Shown here: positions 47,601-57,691 of the stretch, one piece after another
Position numbering within the stretch: the stretch's first letter is position 1
Layout: each line of letters opens with the position of its first letter
Translations under genes and position numbers: made by a program
Notes under the pieces: model-generated
Database searches by the model: none
Seen by the model: only the letters and a program-made list of their open reading frames with translations
Told to the model about the DNA's origin: nothing
Assembly (NCBI GenBank): GCA_963930655.1
Contig: OZ005614.1
Span: 1,240,001-1,304,000 of the forward strand
Direction of reading: 5' to 3'
DNA length: 64,000 nt
From: Myrica gale
Taxonomy: Eukaryota; Streptophyta; Magnoliopsida; Fagales; Myricaceae

Positions 47601-50600
47601 CACCAAGGTTTAGGATGCTATACTGACAAAAGGGAAAGTGGCAAGTTTTTCCAGTCTTCCAAGTTCTCAATATGTTTCATGTGTCCTACTCAAACAGTGC
47701 TCCAGAATACATTCTAGACTAAGGAACGACTTTACACACAAGGGAAATAAAAAGTTATACAAAACCCAACTTTTATCATTAACACAGGTAGATAGCTCCA
47801 AAAGCCCCAAACCCATAGCATTAATAAAATTTGCATTTCAACCATCCACCAAATTATAGGAGAATGAGAATGATAACATTTACAACAAACTTTCATGACC
47901 GTAATAAACATATAGATCGAACATTACAACAAACACTCACCTTCATTGCTCGACGTTCCTTTACAAATGAGGGTTGTATTTTGTCTTTCAAGTAATCAAT
48001 TTTTTGTGCGAAATAGAACTCAGGGGCCCTAGGCTCAATGTTGTGCTTCTTGCAAAAGGGCACCCACTTCCTAGCGAATTCTGCAGTTTCAGAAAGTGCT
48101 TCAAAGGTCAACATTGCCGACCCATCATCTGATACATAGCAAGAGACCTTGTCGACAGGGTAATCCACAGCAAGTATGGACAAAACAGTGTTTGCTGTTA
48201 TAAGAGGAGGCTCTTTTAGGGGATCCACGGTACTAACAAAAACGTCTACCGGAGCCAGCTGCGATGTTTCTCCTTCCCGGTCAAATCTGCAAAGTACAAA
48301 TAATAATTATAAAGACAACAAGACTACTTCCTCAAGTTCAAATCCAACCCAGACCATACAGCACCACAAATGGATATACGTCCACTAACCTCAATAAAAG
48401 CCTGTCAATGTAGGTCTCACGGTTGATTGGAGACCATTTTGGGAACTGATCGAGAAGCCAGGATAAAGCAAACCAGATCTCACAAATAATTGATATTAGC
48501 CACAATGGGTATGCGTCACTCACTGGGTGAGTTACACGGTATTGTAAGAAAAATCCCAAAATAATAAGCCGCAGAATGATAACGACACGATAAGGTGTCA
48601 AGTGTGAAGAAGAAATGGGCACCACACGACTCAAAGGTTGCCGAGCATCATCAGCCCTGTGACAAAAGAGGACTATCAATACAGTGATCAAAATAAAGCA
48701 GACGACAAAATGCTTAATTCAATGAGTAGGCAAAATTATGCTTTGACTTATTAAAATTGAACATGACATAACATCATCAATATGAAGTTCTTGATGGAGA
48801 CAAACATCGAGGTGTTGCAGATGCTATTCAAGCCAAAAAAAATGTTATTAATTCCAATGCAGCATAAAAAATTATTGATTGGTAGTCAGGCACACATTCA
48901 GCAGGGTAACAATGACAATGAATAAAGCCCATAACCGTCAAAGTGCACGGCAAACAAAGCCTTATCCAGAATGCTCACATTTGAAGTTCTTCTCCATTTG
49001 AACCAGTGCCTTCTATGTCTCCCTTCCCTTCACTATATCGGCTGGTCATCTGCATCATATTTTTCTCCTGTTTGAGTTTCCAACCTTCAACCCTTTCCTT
49101 CCAGTCAACATTTCCAAGGCCATAAGAATTCAAGTCCTTCGATGGGTCAACAATTCTCACGGGAACTGTAGAAATAGATGGAATTGTCAATGAAAGCATA
49201 ATAATTCCATAAATGGGCTATGGAAGCTTGTTTGAGGTTTTTTTATATGAACAAATATAAATTACTTGCCTACCTGGCTGCTTTGGATCTACATACGGAA
49301 GGGAGTGAACATGCTTTTCCGAAGGGCCGAGAGGACCTGATGTGGTTCGGATGGATTGATTGTCAGATGCAGCACATGGAATTTCACCAGACTCCTGAAA
49401 TATTTATTACATATGAGCAGAGAGAATATTACAAAACTAGAAAACCAGGTGCTCAATCGGAAAAAAATAAAGCACATAAGACATAAACGTTTAATTATCA
49501 TTTCAAACTTGTAAAGGACAGTACAGCAAATGACATAAAAAGCTAAGCACGATAATAACTCTCTGAAGCATGCAAATGATGTTATTCAGCCCACCTGGGT
49601 TGAAAATTCAGAAATCAGGCACAAATATTCACACATGAAAAAGGGTCAGGAGTTGCTTTAATTGCCTACCGGCTGCCCATTGGTAAGATGGGGAATTGAT
49701 TGGTGAGATTCATGTCTAGAGGAAGAAGAGAGATCAGCTTCCTCCCCCTGCCACTGGCGTCTTGCCTTGGCATTTCTTTGTGTGTGATTGAACTCATTTT
49801 CCAGATCATCAACCTCATCCTCATCATCATCTCCGTCCACTCGAGGACTCCCTGAAATATGTAGACCGTCTTGAATTCATTCTAAAAATAAAAGGCCAAA
49901 TTAACAGTGAACTCAGGCAAGCTAACCTTTGTGCCTCCTATATCTTGTCTTGCACTGAGGACAGGACTGGTTTCCATCTTTCCGCTCATACTCATAACAA
50001 GGCCGACAAACAGGGAAGGCACACTCATTGCAAGCAACGAAGACATCACCAGTAGCTGTAAGACCAACATTATCACCACAGATCTGACATATTTGGCCAT
50101 TCAAATGTTTTAAGGGCTTGGGCTGCATTTAAGAAAGCCAGTGTCAGAATTAAAGCAACATAAAGGATGAATAAACCAACAGAAAGTAATATATAGGAAA
50201 AATAAACTATTCTAATATTATCTACTTGTAAAAAAGTTAACTAGCACCCTTTGCACATAATATTTCTAATGATGGCCGACATAGCCACAGCATAACTCAG
50301 GATGATATTCACTATGTACGCAGAATTACATTTCAGATGGGTAAATAAGTACAAAACTCGCACACAGAACAAAATTCAAAAATCACATAACTATTCCTAG
50401 CTCAACATAACTAGAGCGATCTTGTAATTAATCTAAACCCACCGAAAATATTTTATTCCCTCGTAACTGAAGTATCCAGATCTCAACGTCAACAGTCCCA
50501 AATAACAGCAACATCAACCTGTAAGTGTCACTGCTATCTAACTAGGACAAATTTTACCCCAACTAAGGTGTCGATCCCACAAATTTAGTATATACGATTT

Positions 50601-51170
50601 TATTACCGAACGGAAATCAAACACCATCCAAAACCAAAAATCAAAACACAATAATTCCACATGATCACAACCGCACCGAGTTCAAATATACTGACTCCCA
50701 AAAATGAGGAAACAACCACTACCTATAATTGATATATATATACAGAATGAACTTTGAGCTTACGTTTACTCTCTGAAAAATGATCAGCGCAATCAGATCC
50801 CAGCACCACAATGGAAACAGAACAAATGTAATGATCGCCACAATGAAAAACCAAAGCTACATCCAAAATCTCAAGTACAAAGACCACCCATTCCTCGATT
50901 CATGCGAAAACCAAGATTAGAATCTCAAAGACTCACATTCACACAACCCAATACTCAGATCCAGACACCAGGACAGTCGGAAACAAAAGAAAAAATTAAT
51001 AAAAAAGTAAAAATAGAGAAACATACTACACAACCCAAATGAATCGCCGGAATTGAAAAGGCCGAAACAGGTAAGTCGAGAACACTCACCCCACTATCGG
51101 AATCATGGCGAATCCGGACTAGCTCGTTCCTCTTGTGCGATCCAGCCACCATTCCCCCATTTGCTTCCAT
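44698..51170 (-). CDS. CESA1: Cellulose synthase A catalytic subunit, CESA1 type
   Basis: Makes beta-1,4-glucan from UDP-glucose at the plasma membrane, as part of the primary-wall rosette complex. There are 14 exons with matching phases and 1084 residues: 51090-51170, 49927-50122, 49670-49851, 49274-49394, 48979-49165, 48390-48656, 47941-48286, 47413-47550, 47195-47320, 46714-46926, 46350-46614, 46037-46233, 45592-45942 and 44698-45282. The N-terminus [20 protein letters not shown] and the linker [20 protein letters not shown] are CESA1-like rather than CESA3- or CESA6-like. A RING-type zinc finger lies at about 39-85. Two membrane segments are in exon 6 and six in exons 13-14. Catalytic motifs: DDG at 398-400, DCD at 565-567, TED at 782-784 and QVLRW at 822-826. 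The C-terminus is CGINC, unlike Arabidopsis CESA1 but common in other CESAs. It appears fully functional. Confidence 0.97.
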
Positions 51171-51945
51171 TCTGTCTTCACAGCTCCCTCAACTCCTGTT
51201 TCTGATCGCACTGTTGGCACAGTATAGGAGGAGGGGGCCAACCGACACGGGGAAAAAGCCTGTGAATTCTTCGCCCCTTTAATACGCCATCTCTCTCTCA
51301 CACACTCTTTCCCCCAGTCTTCCAAACCTCCAGCTATCTGTCTAAAGGACTGAAGCCTGTCTTCTTATCATTTCGCTCCGTCTATTATTTTATTTGTGTG
51401 TTTGTTTGTTGTGTCAATGATATATTGGTTGCTACCGGCTGGACCGGTCTCTTGTACCGAAAAACGCAAGCGCGGCTCCACTACCATTTCCCGGCTCATG
51501 TTTTTTTCTTTTTAAACGCAGCACGGCTCATGTTAATTAATGCCCGGCTTTTCTTTTCCTTCTTGTAAAAATTTTACCAATTTTAAGTTTGTTGAAAAAA
51601 AATTGAAAATTTTATTTTTAAAGGGGTTTGTAATAAATCGGGTAAAAATGTTTAAGAATATTTTGTGGTAAAATTATTTTTAATGAAATTTGTTCAAATA
51701 TATGAAGAGATAATATTTGTTGGATTTTTTAATAAAATTGTTTATAGAGTTTATTTAAAAATAATAAGTTATAATATTTGAGGTAGATTTTTTTTATGAA
51801 AAAATATTGAAGTTAGTATAAAAATTTATATAATTTTTTGAGATTTTAATGTTTGGTTATATTTAAATTTTTAAAAAAAATTATCTTAACCAAATATCAC
51901 CTTAGATTCATTTTATCAACAATTAACGCACTTTTAGAGTACTTA
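51171..51945 (-). promoter_or_regulatory. 5' flank of the CESA1-type gene
   Basis: A CT/GA-rich leader-like stretch (CCCTTTAATACGCCATCTCTC near 51275-51300) lies just upstream of the start codon. The sequence then becomes strongly AT-rich up to the MITE at 51946. No gene seen. Confidence 0.45.
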
Positions 51946-52140
51946 GGGTCCGTTTGTAATGTAAAATTTCACAAAATTTTACATCCTTTCACAATAAAAT
52001 ATTACAATATAATCTCTCTCTCCCATCAAATCATAACTTTTCACTACAAAAATATATAAAAAATTACCTTTCTTCACTTTTCACTAAGCTCAATACTTAA
52101 AATTTTAACAACACAAAAATTTTACAACACAAATCCACCC
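51946..52140. mobile_element. Harbinger-like MITE, TSD TTA
   Basis: The left end GGGTCCGTTTGTAATG and right end CACAAATCCACCC are imperfect inverted repeats flanked by TTA (51943-51945 and 52141-52143). The interior shares AAATTTTACA and TCTCTCTCCCATCAAATCA phrases with similar elements in the window. Confidence 0.65.
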
Positions 52141-52143
52141 TTA

Positions 52144-53146
52144 GTCAATAGTAATACAGAAATCCAAATATAAAAGCTTAAGAAGCCTCTTATTGAAATC
52201 AAATTAATCTATGTCTACTGTGTAATTTCATCGAAGTGGAAAATCTTTCACTTGAATTATTAGTTTTATAAGTTTAGACTATCCTGACATGATGTGCTAT
52301 CAACTAAAGTTAGGATACATAAAATTAGTGGCGAACACAAGGAGTAGCGAACTCAGGCGTCCGCCGCCCATTACTCAACTCAAAATAATTTTTTACATGT
52401 ATTTTTTTTCAATAATTTGGTCTAACCTGACACCTATTAGGCTTAGGCCACATGAGGAATAGAGCTAGTAGGTAGGTAAAAAAACTGAAAATAATTAATT
52501 AATATTTTTAAAAAAGTTACTTTTACCTTTTATATATAGTCTATTAATATTGGATCTCTAAGCAAAATGCACTGTTAATTATTTGATCAACAATCCTAAT
52601 ATTACATTTCATATCAGTATGATATTAATTAATGCAATAATATATTAAGATTTTGATCGGTCATCTATCAAAGATCAGGTTGAATGTCTTGTTTTTACTT
52701 GCTTCTTTTTTCAATTCACTAGGTACTTTTATGGGCACACTCAAATTTTTAGTAAGGAAACCAAGATTAAAAAGAAAAGGTTGAATCCAAGTTAGAAGAG
52801 AAAATGTTAATTAATCAATATTAATTATGGGCTAAATTGTGTCTGGGCGTGAGTTTTGCCTTAAAATTTTAATTTTAGCTGTAGTAACAGTATGTCCAAC
52901 AATTTAAATTGAATTCAAGTTTGCATTACGAATGAAATTCATTGTGAATATTTTTTTTTTGTCATTTTGCTTTTAAAGTTAATCACCCTTAAATTTTAAT
53001 CTTGGTTCCACCACTACATAAAATCACGTTTTGCATAGTATATCTAAAAGTTATAAAATAAGATGATTTTAAAATATATTTTTTAGATACAAATAATTTC
53101 ACATTTTTAATTAGAAAATACGGAATATATCAGTTTGCAAAATGTA
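52144..53146. other. Intergenic, AT-rich; no gene seen
   Basis: No coding sequence. A phrase near 52325-52380 (GGCGAACACAAGGAGTAGCGA) and CTTGGTTCCACCACTA near 53000 resemble the diverged ends of the hAT-like element type seen at 3580. Confidence 0.35.
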
Positions 53147-53348
53147 GGTTATGTTTGGTTTAATTTTGAAAATATTTTTTGTGTTTGTTTTTTAGAGATT
53201 ATATAGTTTCTCTTAAAATCGGTGAACAATTTGATAAAAATTATTGAAATTAGTAAAAATTTATTAAAATTTATAAAAAATATTTAAATTGATAAAAAAA
53301 GTGATTGTGATTTTTTTTTAAAAAAATTGAGAACAAACCAAACATTGC
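53147..53348. mobile_element. MITE, second copy of the GTTATGTTTG family
   Basis: It starts GGTTATGTTTGGTT and ends AACCAAACATTGC. The interior is the reverse complement of the 2003-2248 element in word order (ATCAATTTAAAT, ACTAATTTCAATAA and similar). The right end is more mutated than the left. Confidence 0.5.
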
Positions 53349-54240
53349 AGGAAGCTCCGATTTCAACTAATGCCTTTTTTTGTAATTTTATAATCTGATT
53401 GTCGTCTTTCACTCTTCCACTTTAATAAGGCCAATTGTACAGAAAAAAAAAAATACAACTCAGCTCGCCCACCATAAGCCGCACCTACTACTTGCATATG
53501 ACAACGACCAACTGTGTTGGATGACGTGTGACAACCTCGCAATCAGATTGGTGTTTCACGAGGAACATTCACACTTCATGGACTATTCCTCAGCTCGCCC
53601 AATCGTATAAGGACACGATTTACCCTGGTGCTCGTTAAGCAGTCTCTGTCGACGCGCGGTCCCAATGGACAACCATTGCAGAGTTTTTCCCAATCTTAAA
53701 TATTTTCTTCGCTGTTAATAGCCTGGCCTATGGGGTTACCGGTGACTGTCCGTAGTAACCGGTTGCTACTCAATGTAGCTGTCGGTGGACTCGATTTATG
53801 CATTAGTCCGGAAAATATAAGTCACGTCAAAATTTTGGGTATTAGAATTTAAAAAATATTATAAAGTAAAGATATATTATTAAATTTTGGTAAAAAAATA
53901 AAGAGATAGAAGATTTTTAATAAATATTATAATAATAAAAAAGAATGTGATGAATTTTTTTTTTATTAAAACTAAACTTTTGGACCCAAAATTGGGCTCA
54001 AACATAAATATCTAAGGGATCCTCTGACTACTGATAGGCGAAAGAGGTCCTACACGAAATACAACACGAGGAAACGGCTAATCTAGGATCGCACATCAAG
54101 ATCCTTTCCCTGGAGTCTTGTATTTCACAATGTACTTAGGATTTAAGTACAAACTCATCCCCTCAACAATATACATCTCTTACAAAGCCCACTTTCGTAC
54201 CTAAGATATATACTTGTAACAATAAAACCTAAAATTACAA
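53349..54240. other. Intergenic / 3' flank of HY5
   Basis: No gene recognised. The last 200 bases before 54241 probably belong to the HY5 3' UTR. Confidence 0.4.
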
Positions 54241-55670
54241 CTACACATCATTGGCATTTGGACCACTGCTTCCTCCTTTCCTGCTTGCTGTAGTGTTCTT
54301 CAATATCTGCAAATCAAATCAATAAATTGCATATAAATTAGATGCCATGCGAAACTAGTTGAGTTAAGAAAAACATAACACTTTAAGCAAATACGCTCTG
54401 ATGATGCAGACCCTGCTGTTGGATGTAGACCCCCCCCCCCCCCCCACACACACAAACACACACACCTAATCAACTAATTATATCATCCAACTACATGGCC
54501 CTCAACAATCTTAGGGCATGAATATTCACTAGAAATGGATAAAAGCCACTAGGCACATAATGATAATGATGGGTTGGCGATCACGATACTTAAATCCGGT
54601 GCATGCATCATGAATATAATGCAATGGGTACGAAATTACCGACAATGCCCTTCCAAAGAACAATTATGTTAAACATCATGATCATAATAATTCGATGGTA
54701 AAAAGTATATACATGTCTAAGCATCTGATTCTCATTCTGCAAGGTGGACAGCCTCTCTTCGAGCTCAGAGTTCTTCCTCTCTAACTCTTTCACCCGCGTT
54801 TCCAAGTCAGTCAAGTAGGCCTTCTTCCTCTCCCTCGCTTGCTGTGCTGAAACTCTGTTCCTCAGCAATCTTTTAACACATTTATGGACACCCAAAAATG
54901 CACAATATCACCAAAATGCCACTGGCCCCACAAAACAAAACGGATATGTATGAAGAAAGTGGCAGGACAGTGATAAACTAATACCTCTTTAGCCGCTTGC
55001 TTTCTTTGTCTGCTGGACTTCTGCCTCTCTTCCTCTGACCTTCCCCCGAGACTCGAACCCGGTCTGGACCGGCCACTGAACCGGTGCCTCGACCGGAGGC
55101 GGAGGTTCCCGCAGATTCACCACCTATCTCCGGTACCCTTCTGATCTCCTCATCACTCTCCAAACCTAAAATATAGGAGAAAGCAGCAACAAACATTTTA
55201 ATAAGAGAAATAGTTACAAATGCAAGATGTGGGGGTATCGTGTCACACTCGATGATTTTCCCAGGAAAACTTATTCCGGGCAAAATAAGAAAGTCCTAGT
55301 TGGGAAAACCTCGACATTTACAAAACTCAGATGGGAAAAGGGTTACCTATTCGATTCATGAAGAAGGTTAATAATTGGTAGGGAGATAGGGAAATCTACA
55401 GATTTGATGAAATCTAACTTCGTAACAGGGGAAAAGTTTAGCATTTGAAAAAAAATCAAATGTGTAGCTTAGAATCATTTTGAAATCAAAGAGAGGAAGA
55501 TCAAGCAGGTATATATCAAATAAAGAGAACCTGTTTGACAGTAGTAGAGAAAGTTTCAGTGAGAAAATACGACCTTCTTTGACTTCAAGTTGAAGAGCGG
55601 AGCTTGAAGACCTTTCGCTGCTTGAAGGCAGAGAATTCGCCGCAATGGAACTCGTTGCCTGCTCTTGCAT
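54241..55670 (-). CDS. HY5: bZIP transcription factor HY5
   Basis: A nuclear light-signalling activator that binds G-box and ACE promoter elements and is degraded through COP1. Exons 55574-55670, 54985-55165, 54713-54869 and 54241-54306 give 166 residues. The start [20 protein letters not shown] matches Arabidopsis HY5. Residues 35-45 ([11 protein letters not shown]) hold the CK2-type serine and the Val-Pro pair of the COP1-binding motif. The basic region is [21 protein letters not shown] heptad leucine zipper follows (about 112-145, [20 protein letters not shown]). The tail is [20 protein letters not shown]. The acceptor of exon 3 is TTAAAAG. Two in-frame ATGs occur upstream, so a longer N-terminus is possible. 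Poly(C) and (CA)n lie in the last intron at 54430-54467. Confidence 0.96.
54430..54467. repeat. Poly(C) followed by (CA)n inside the last HY5 intron
   Basis: About 16 consecutive C bases are followed by CA repeats. The tract is polymorphism- and error-prone. Confidence 0.85.
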
Positions 55671-56087
55671 TGCGTCTACAAGCTGCATAGACGGAGAGAG
55701 AGAAAGAGACACGGCAATCTGTCTGGGCTCTAGAGAGAGCAAAGAGCGGGACATCAATTTCACGGCCTGTAAAATAACAGGGGATCTGTTGAGAGCGATC
55801 CGTAGCCGTTAGATTTTTGTTGATCAGACGGAAATGAGAGCGATAGCGTGGATAGATATAAGCCATGAGGAGTGGCGTGAATCAAAGGTTGGCAGAGGAG
55901 AGGCGTGGGAGTTTCGACGCCGTCAGATTCCGTCTGGATCGGACGGATGGGACAGAAGTAGGAAGCGAGATGCAATGAATTGGGACGAGATAATGCGCTG
56001 GCTGAGAATGGACAAGCAAAACTGCAGGTGGGTGACGGGTCTTTTTTTTTTTTTTTCCTAATTGCAGCTGGGTCCTTCACTTACACG
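55671..56087 (-). promoter_or_regulatory. HY5 5' leader and promoter region
   Basis: The leader contains CT/AG-rich repeats (GAGAGAGAGAAAGAGACAC near 55692-55710). A T15 run lies at 56042-56056. The hAT-like element begins only about 420 bases upstream of the ATG, so the natural promoter is either compact or split by the element. Confidence 0.4.
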
Positions 56088-56897
56088 TAGGGCTGTTCAC
56101 CGGTACCGGCGGTGGGCCGGTTAACCGGCACCGCCACCGGTACCGGTACCGGTAACCGCTCCCTGCTTAGTAGCGGGGGCGGTGCCGGTGGCCATTTTTC
56201 ACCAAAAACTGGTGAAAATGGCGGTGGCGGTGAAACCGCCCACCGCTGGGCGGTTCACCGCCAGAACCGTTTTAAATTTTTTTTATTTATTTTTTTCATT
56301 TATTTTATACAAAACGACGACGTTTCTCTTTAAAGAGAAACGTCGTCGTTTTGAGGGGCCCCGAAACCCTAAAAGTTCCGAGGCCCCTCTCCCTTCCCAT
56401 TTTCGAAGAAGCAGACGGCAGCCCCCTCCCCCCGCGTTTCACCCTGGCCTCCAGCCGCATGCTCCTCCCAGACCCGCACCAAGACGCTTCAGCCTCCCCT
56501 TAGCCACCGTGGCTCCGCCGTCCTCTCGCTATTTGCCTCTCTCTTTTTCTTTCTCTCTGTTTCTCTCTCTCTATAGTTTTGTTGCGATTTGGAATGTTTG
56601 CGATTTTTTTGGGTTTGTGGATTTGGTTGAGATTTGTGATGATTTGGTTGCGATGGTTGCGATTTGGGTTGAGATTTGCGATTTGGTTGTGATGGTTGCG
56701 ATTTTGGTTGAGATTTGTGATGATTTGGTTGTGATTTTTGCGATCTGGGTGCAGGTGGCGGTAATCGCTACCGCCACCGTTAGGGGCCGGTTTCGTCCCT
56801 TAACGGTGGCGGGGGCGGTGTCCATTTTTGGACAACCGTCCATAGCGGTGGCGGTGGAGGGCATAACCGCCACCGCCACCGCTTATGCACAACCCTA
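56088..56897. mobile_element. Non-autonomous hAT-like element with 42-bp perfect palindrome, TSD CTTACACG
   Basis: The left end TAGGGCTGTTCACCGG and right end GCTTATGCACAACCCTA are inverted repeats. The perfect 8-bp duplication CTTACACG is at 56080-56087 and 56898-56905. Both ends are packed with ACCGGT and GCGGTGGCGG words. In the middle is an exact palindrome (56311-56331 against 56332-56352) built on ACGACGACG. A GTTGCGATTTGG-type minisatellite runs about 56580-56750. The 247-codon frame across it is low-complexity and not a gene. It is related to the 10484-12565 element. Confidence 0.88.
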
Positions 56898-57048
56898 CTT
56901 ACACGGGGTTATTGCCAGGATCTAGCTGGATAAAGCCGGTAACCCGGCCCAAATCTTCAATCCATGTGCTCATGCACTTTGGCCCAAGATATATTCTACC
57001 ACGAGGAATGGCCCAAATCTTCTCCTGACTGAAAACTAGAGCAATATT

Positions 57049-57246
57049 GGGCATGTTTGAGCCCCAATTAATTGGGCTGAAAATTTTAGGTTTACTACTA
57101 AAAAATTCACCACATAATTTTTTTATATTATAATATTTATTAAAAATCTTCTCTCTTTCACTTTTTCACCAACTCCCATAACATTTCTTTACTTTATAAT
57201 ATTTCTCAAACCCAAATACCCAAAATTTTCACCCTCAAACATACCC
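57049..57246. mobile_element. Harbinger-like MITE, TSD ATT
   Basis: The left end GGGCATGTTTGAG and right end CTCAAACATACCC are inverted repeats with one mismatch, flanked by ATT (57046-57048, 57247-57249). The interior carries the AAAATTTT and TCTCTCTTTCACTTTTTCACC phrases seen in the other MITEs of this type. Confidence 0.65.
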
Positions 57247-57249
57247 ATT

Positions 57250-57691
57250 ATCTCGAGAAGAAAGAATGCCACGACTTATGGTAATTTTGTTGGGATTAGA
57301 CCCAGTTGTGGAAAAGGTTTGTGGTCAATTTATAAGTATGAGAGAAAACTTCACCTCTTAAGCTATATTTTAGAGTTGAGAAAGTTCAAGACCACCTAAC
57401 ACTGATATCGGAGCCTAAATTTACCAACTAGACTCGGACCCAACAGTCCATGGGAGAAACGGGTTGTCTTCACCCAACCCAAGACCCAATGTATTGAGCA
57501 GATGGATGTGAAAATTGCCTTTCATTCATCGTGATTTGGAAGGAGAGATTTATATGGAACTAGCTTTTGAGGTTGAGATTTCCAGTAGGAATTTCTACGT
57601 ATTTCTCAGAAAAGTAGAAAGCATTACGTATGTACTCCATCAATGTCATCACGGACAAAACTTATTACAACTTTTACAGTCTTTAAACAAA
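57250..57691. other. Intergenic / 3' flank of OCP3
   Basis: No coding sequence recognised. The right part is likely the OCP3 3' UTR. Confidence 0.4.

Noticed and set aside
44698-51170. Assignment of the CESA as CESA3 or CESA6 type because of the CGINC end
   Set aside because: The N-terminus, the [13 protein letters not shown] region and the [20 protein letters not shown] linker are CESA1-like; the short C-terminal tail is a weak marker.
56182-56925. 247-codon plus-strand frame
   Set aside because: It lies almost entirely within a non-autonomous hAT-like element with palindrome and minisatellite; low-complexity translation.
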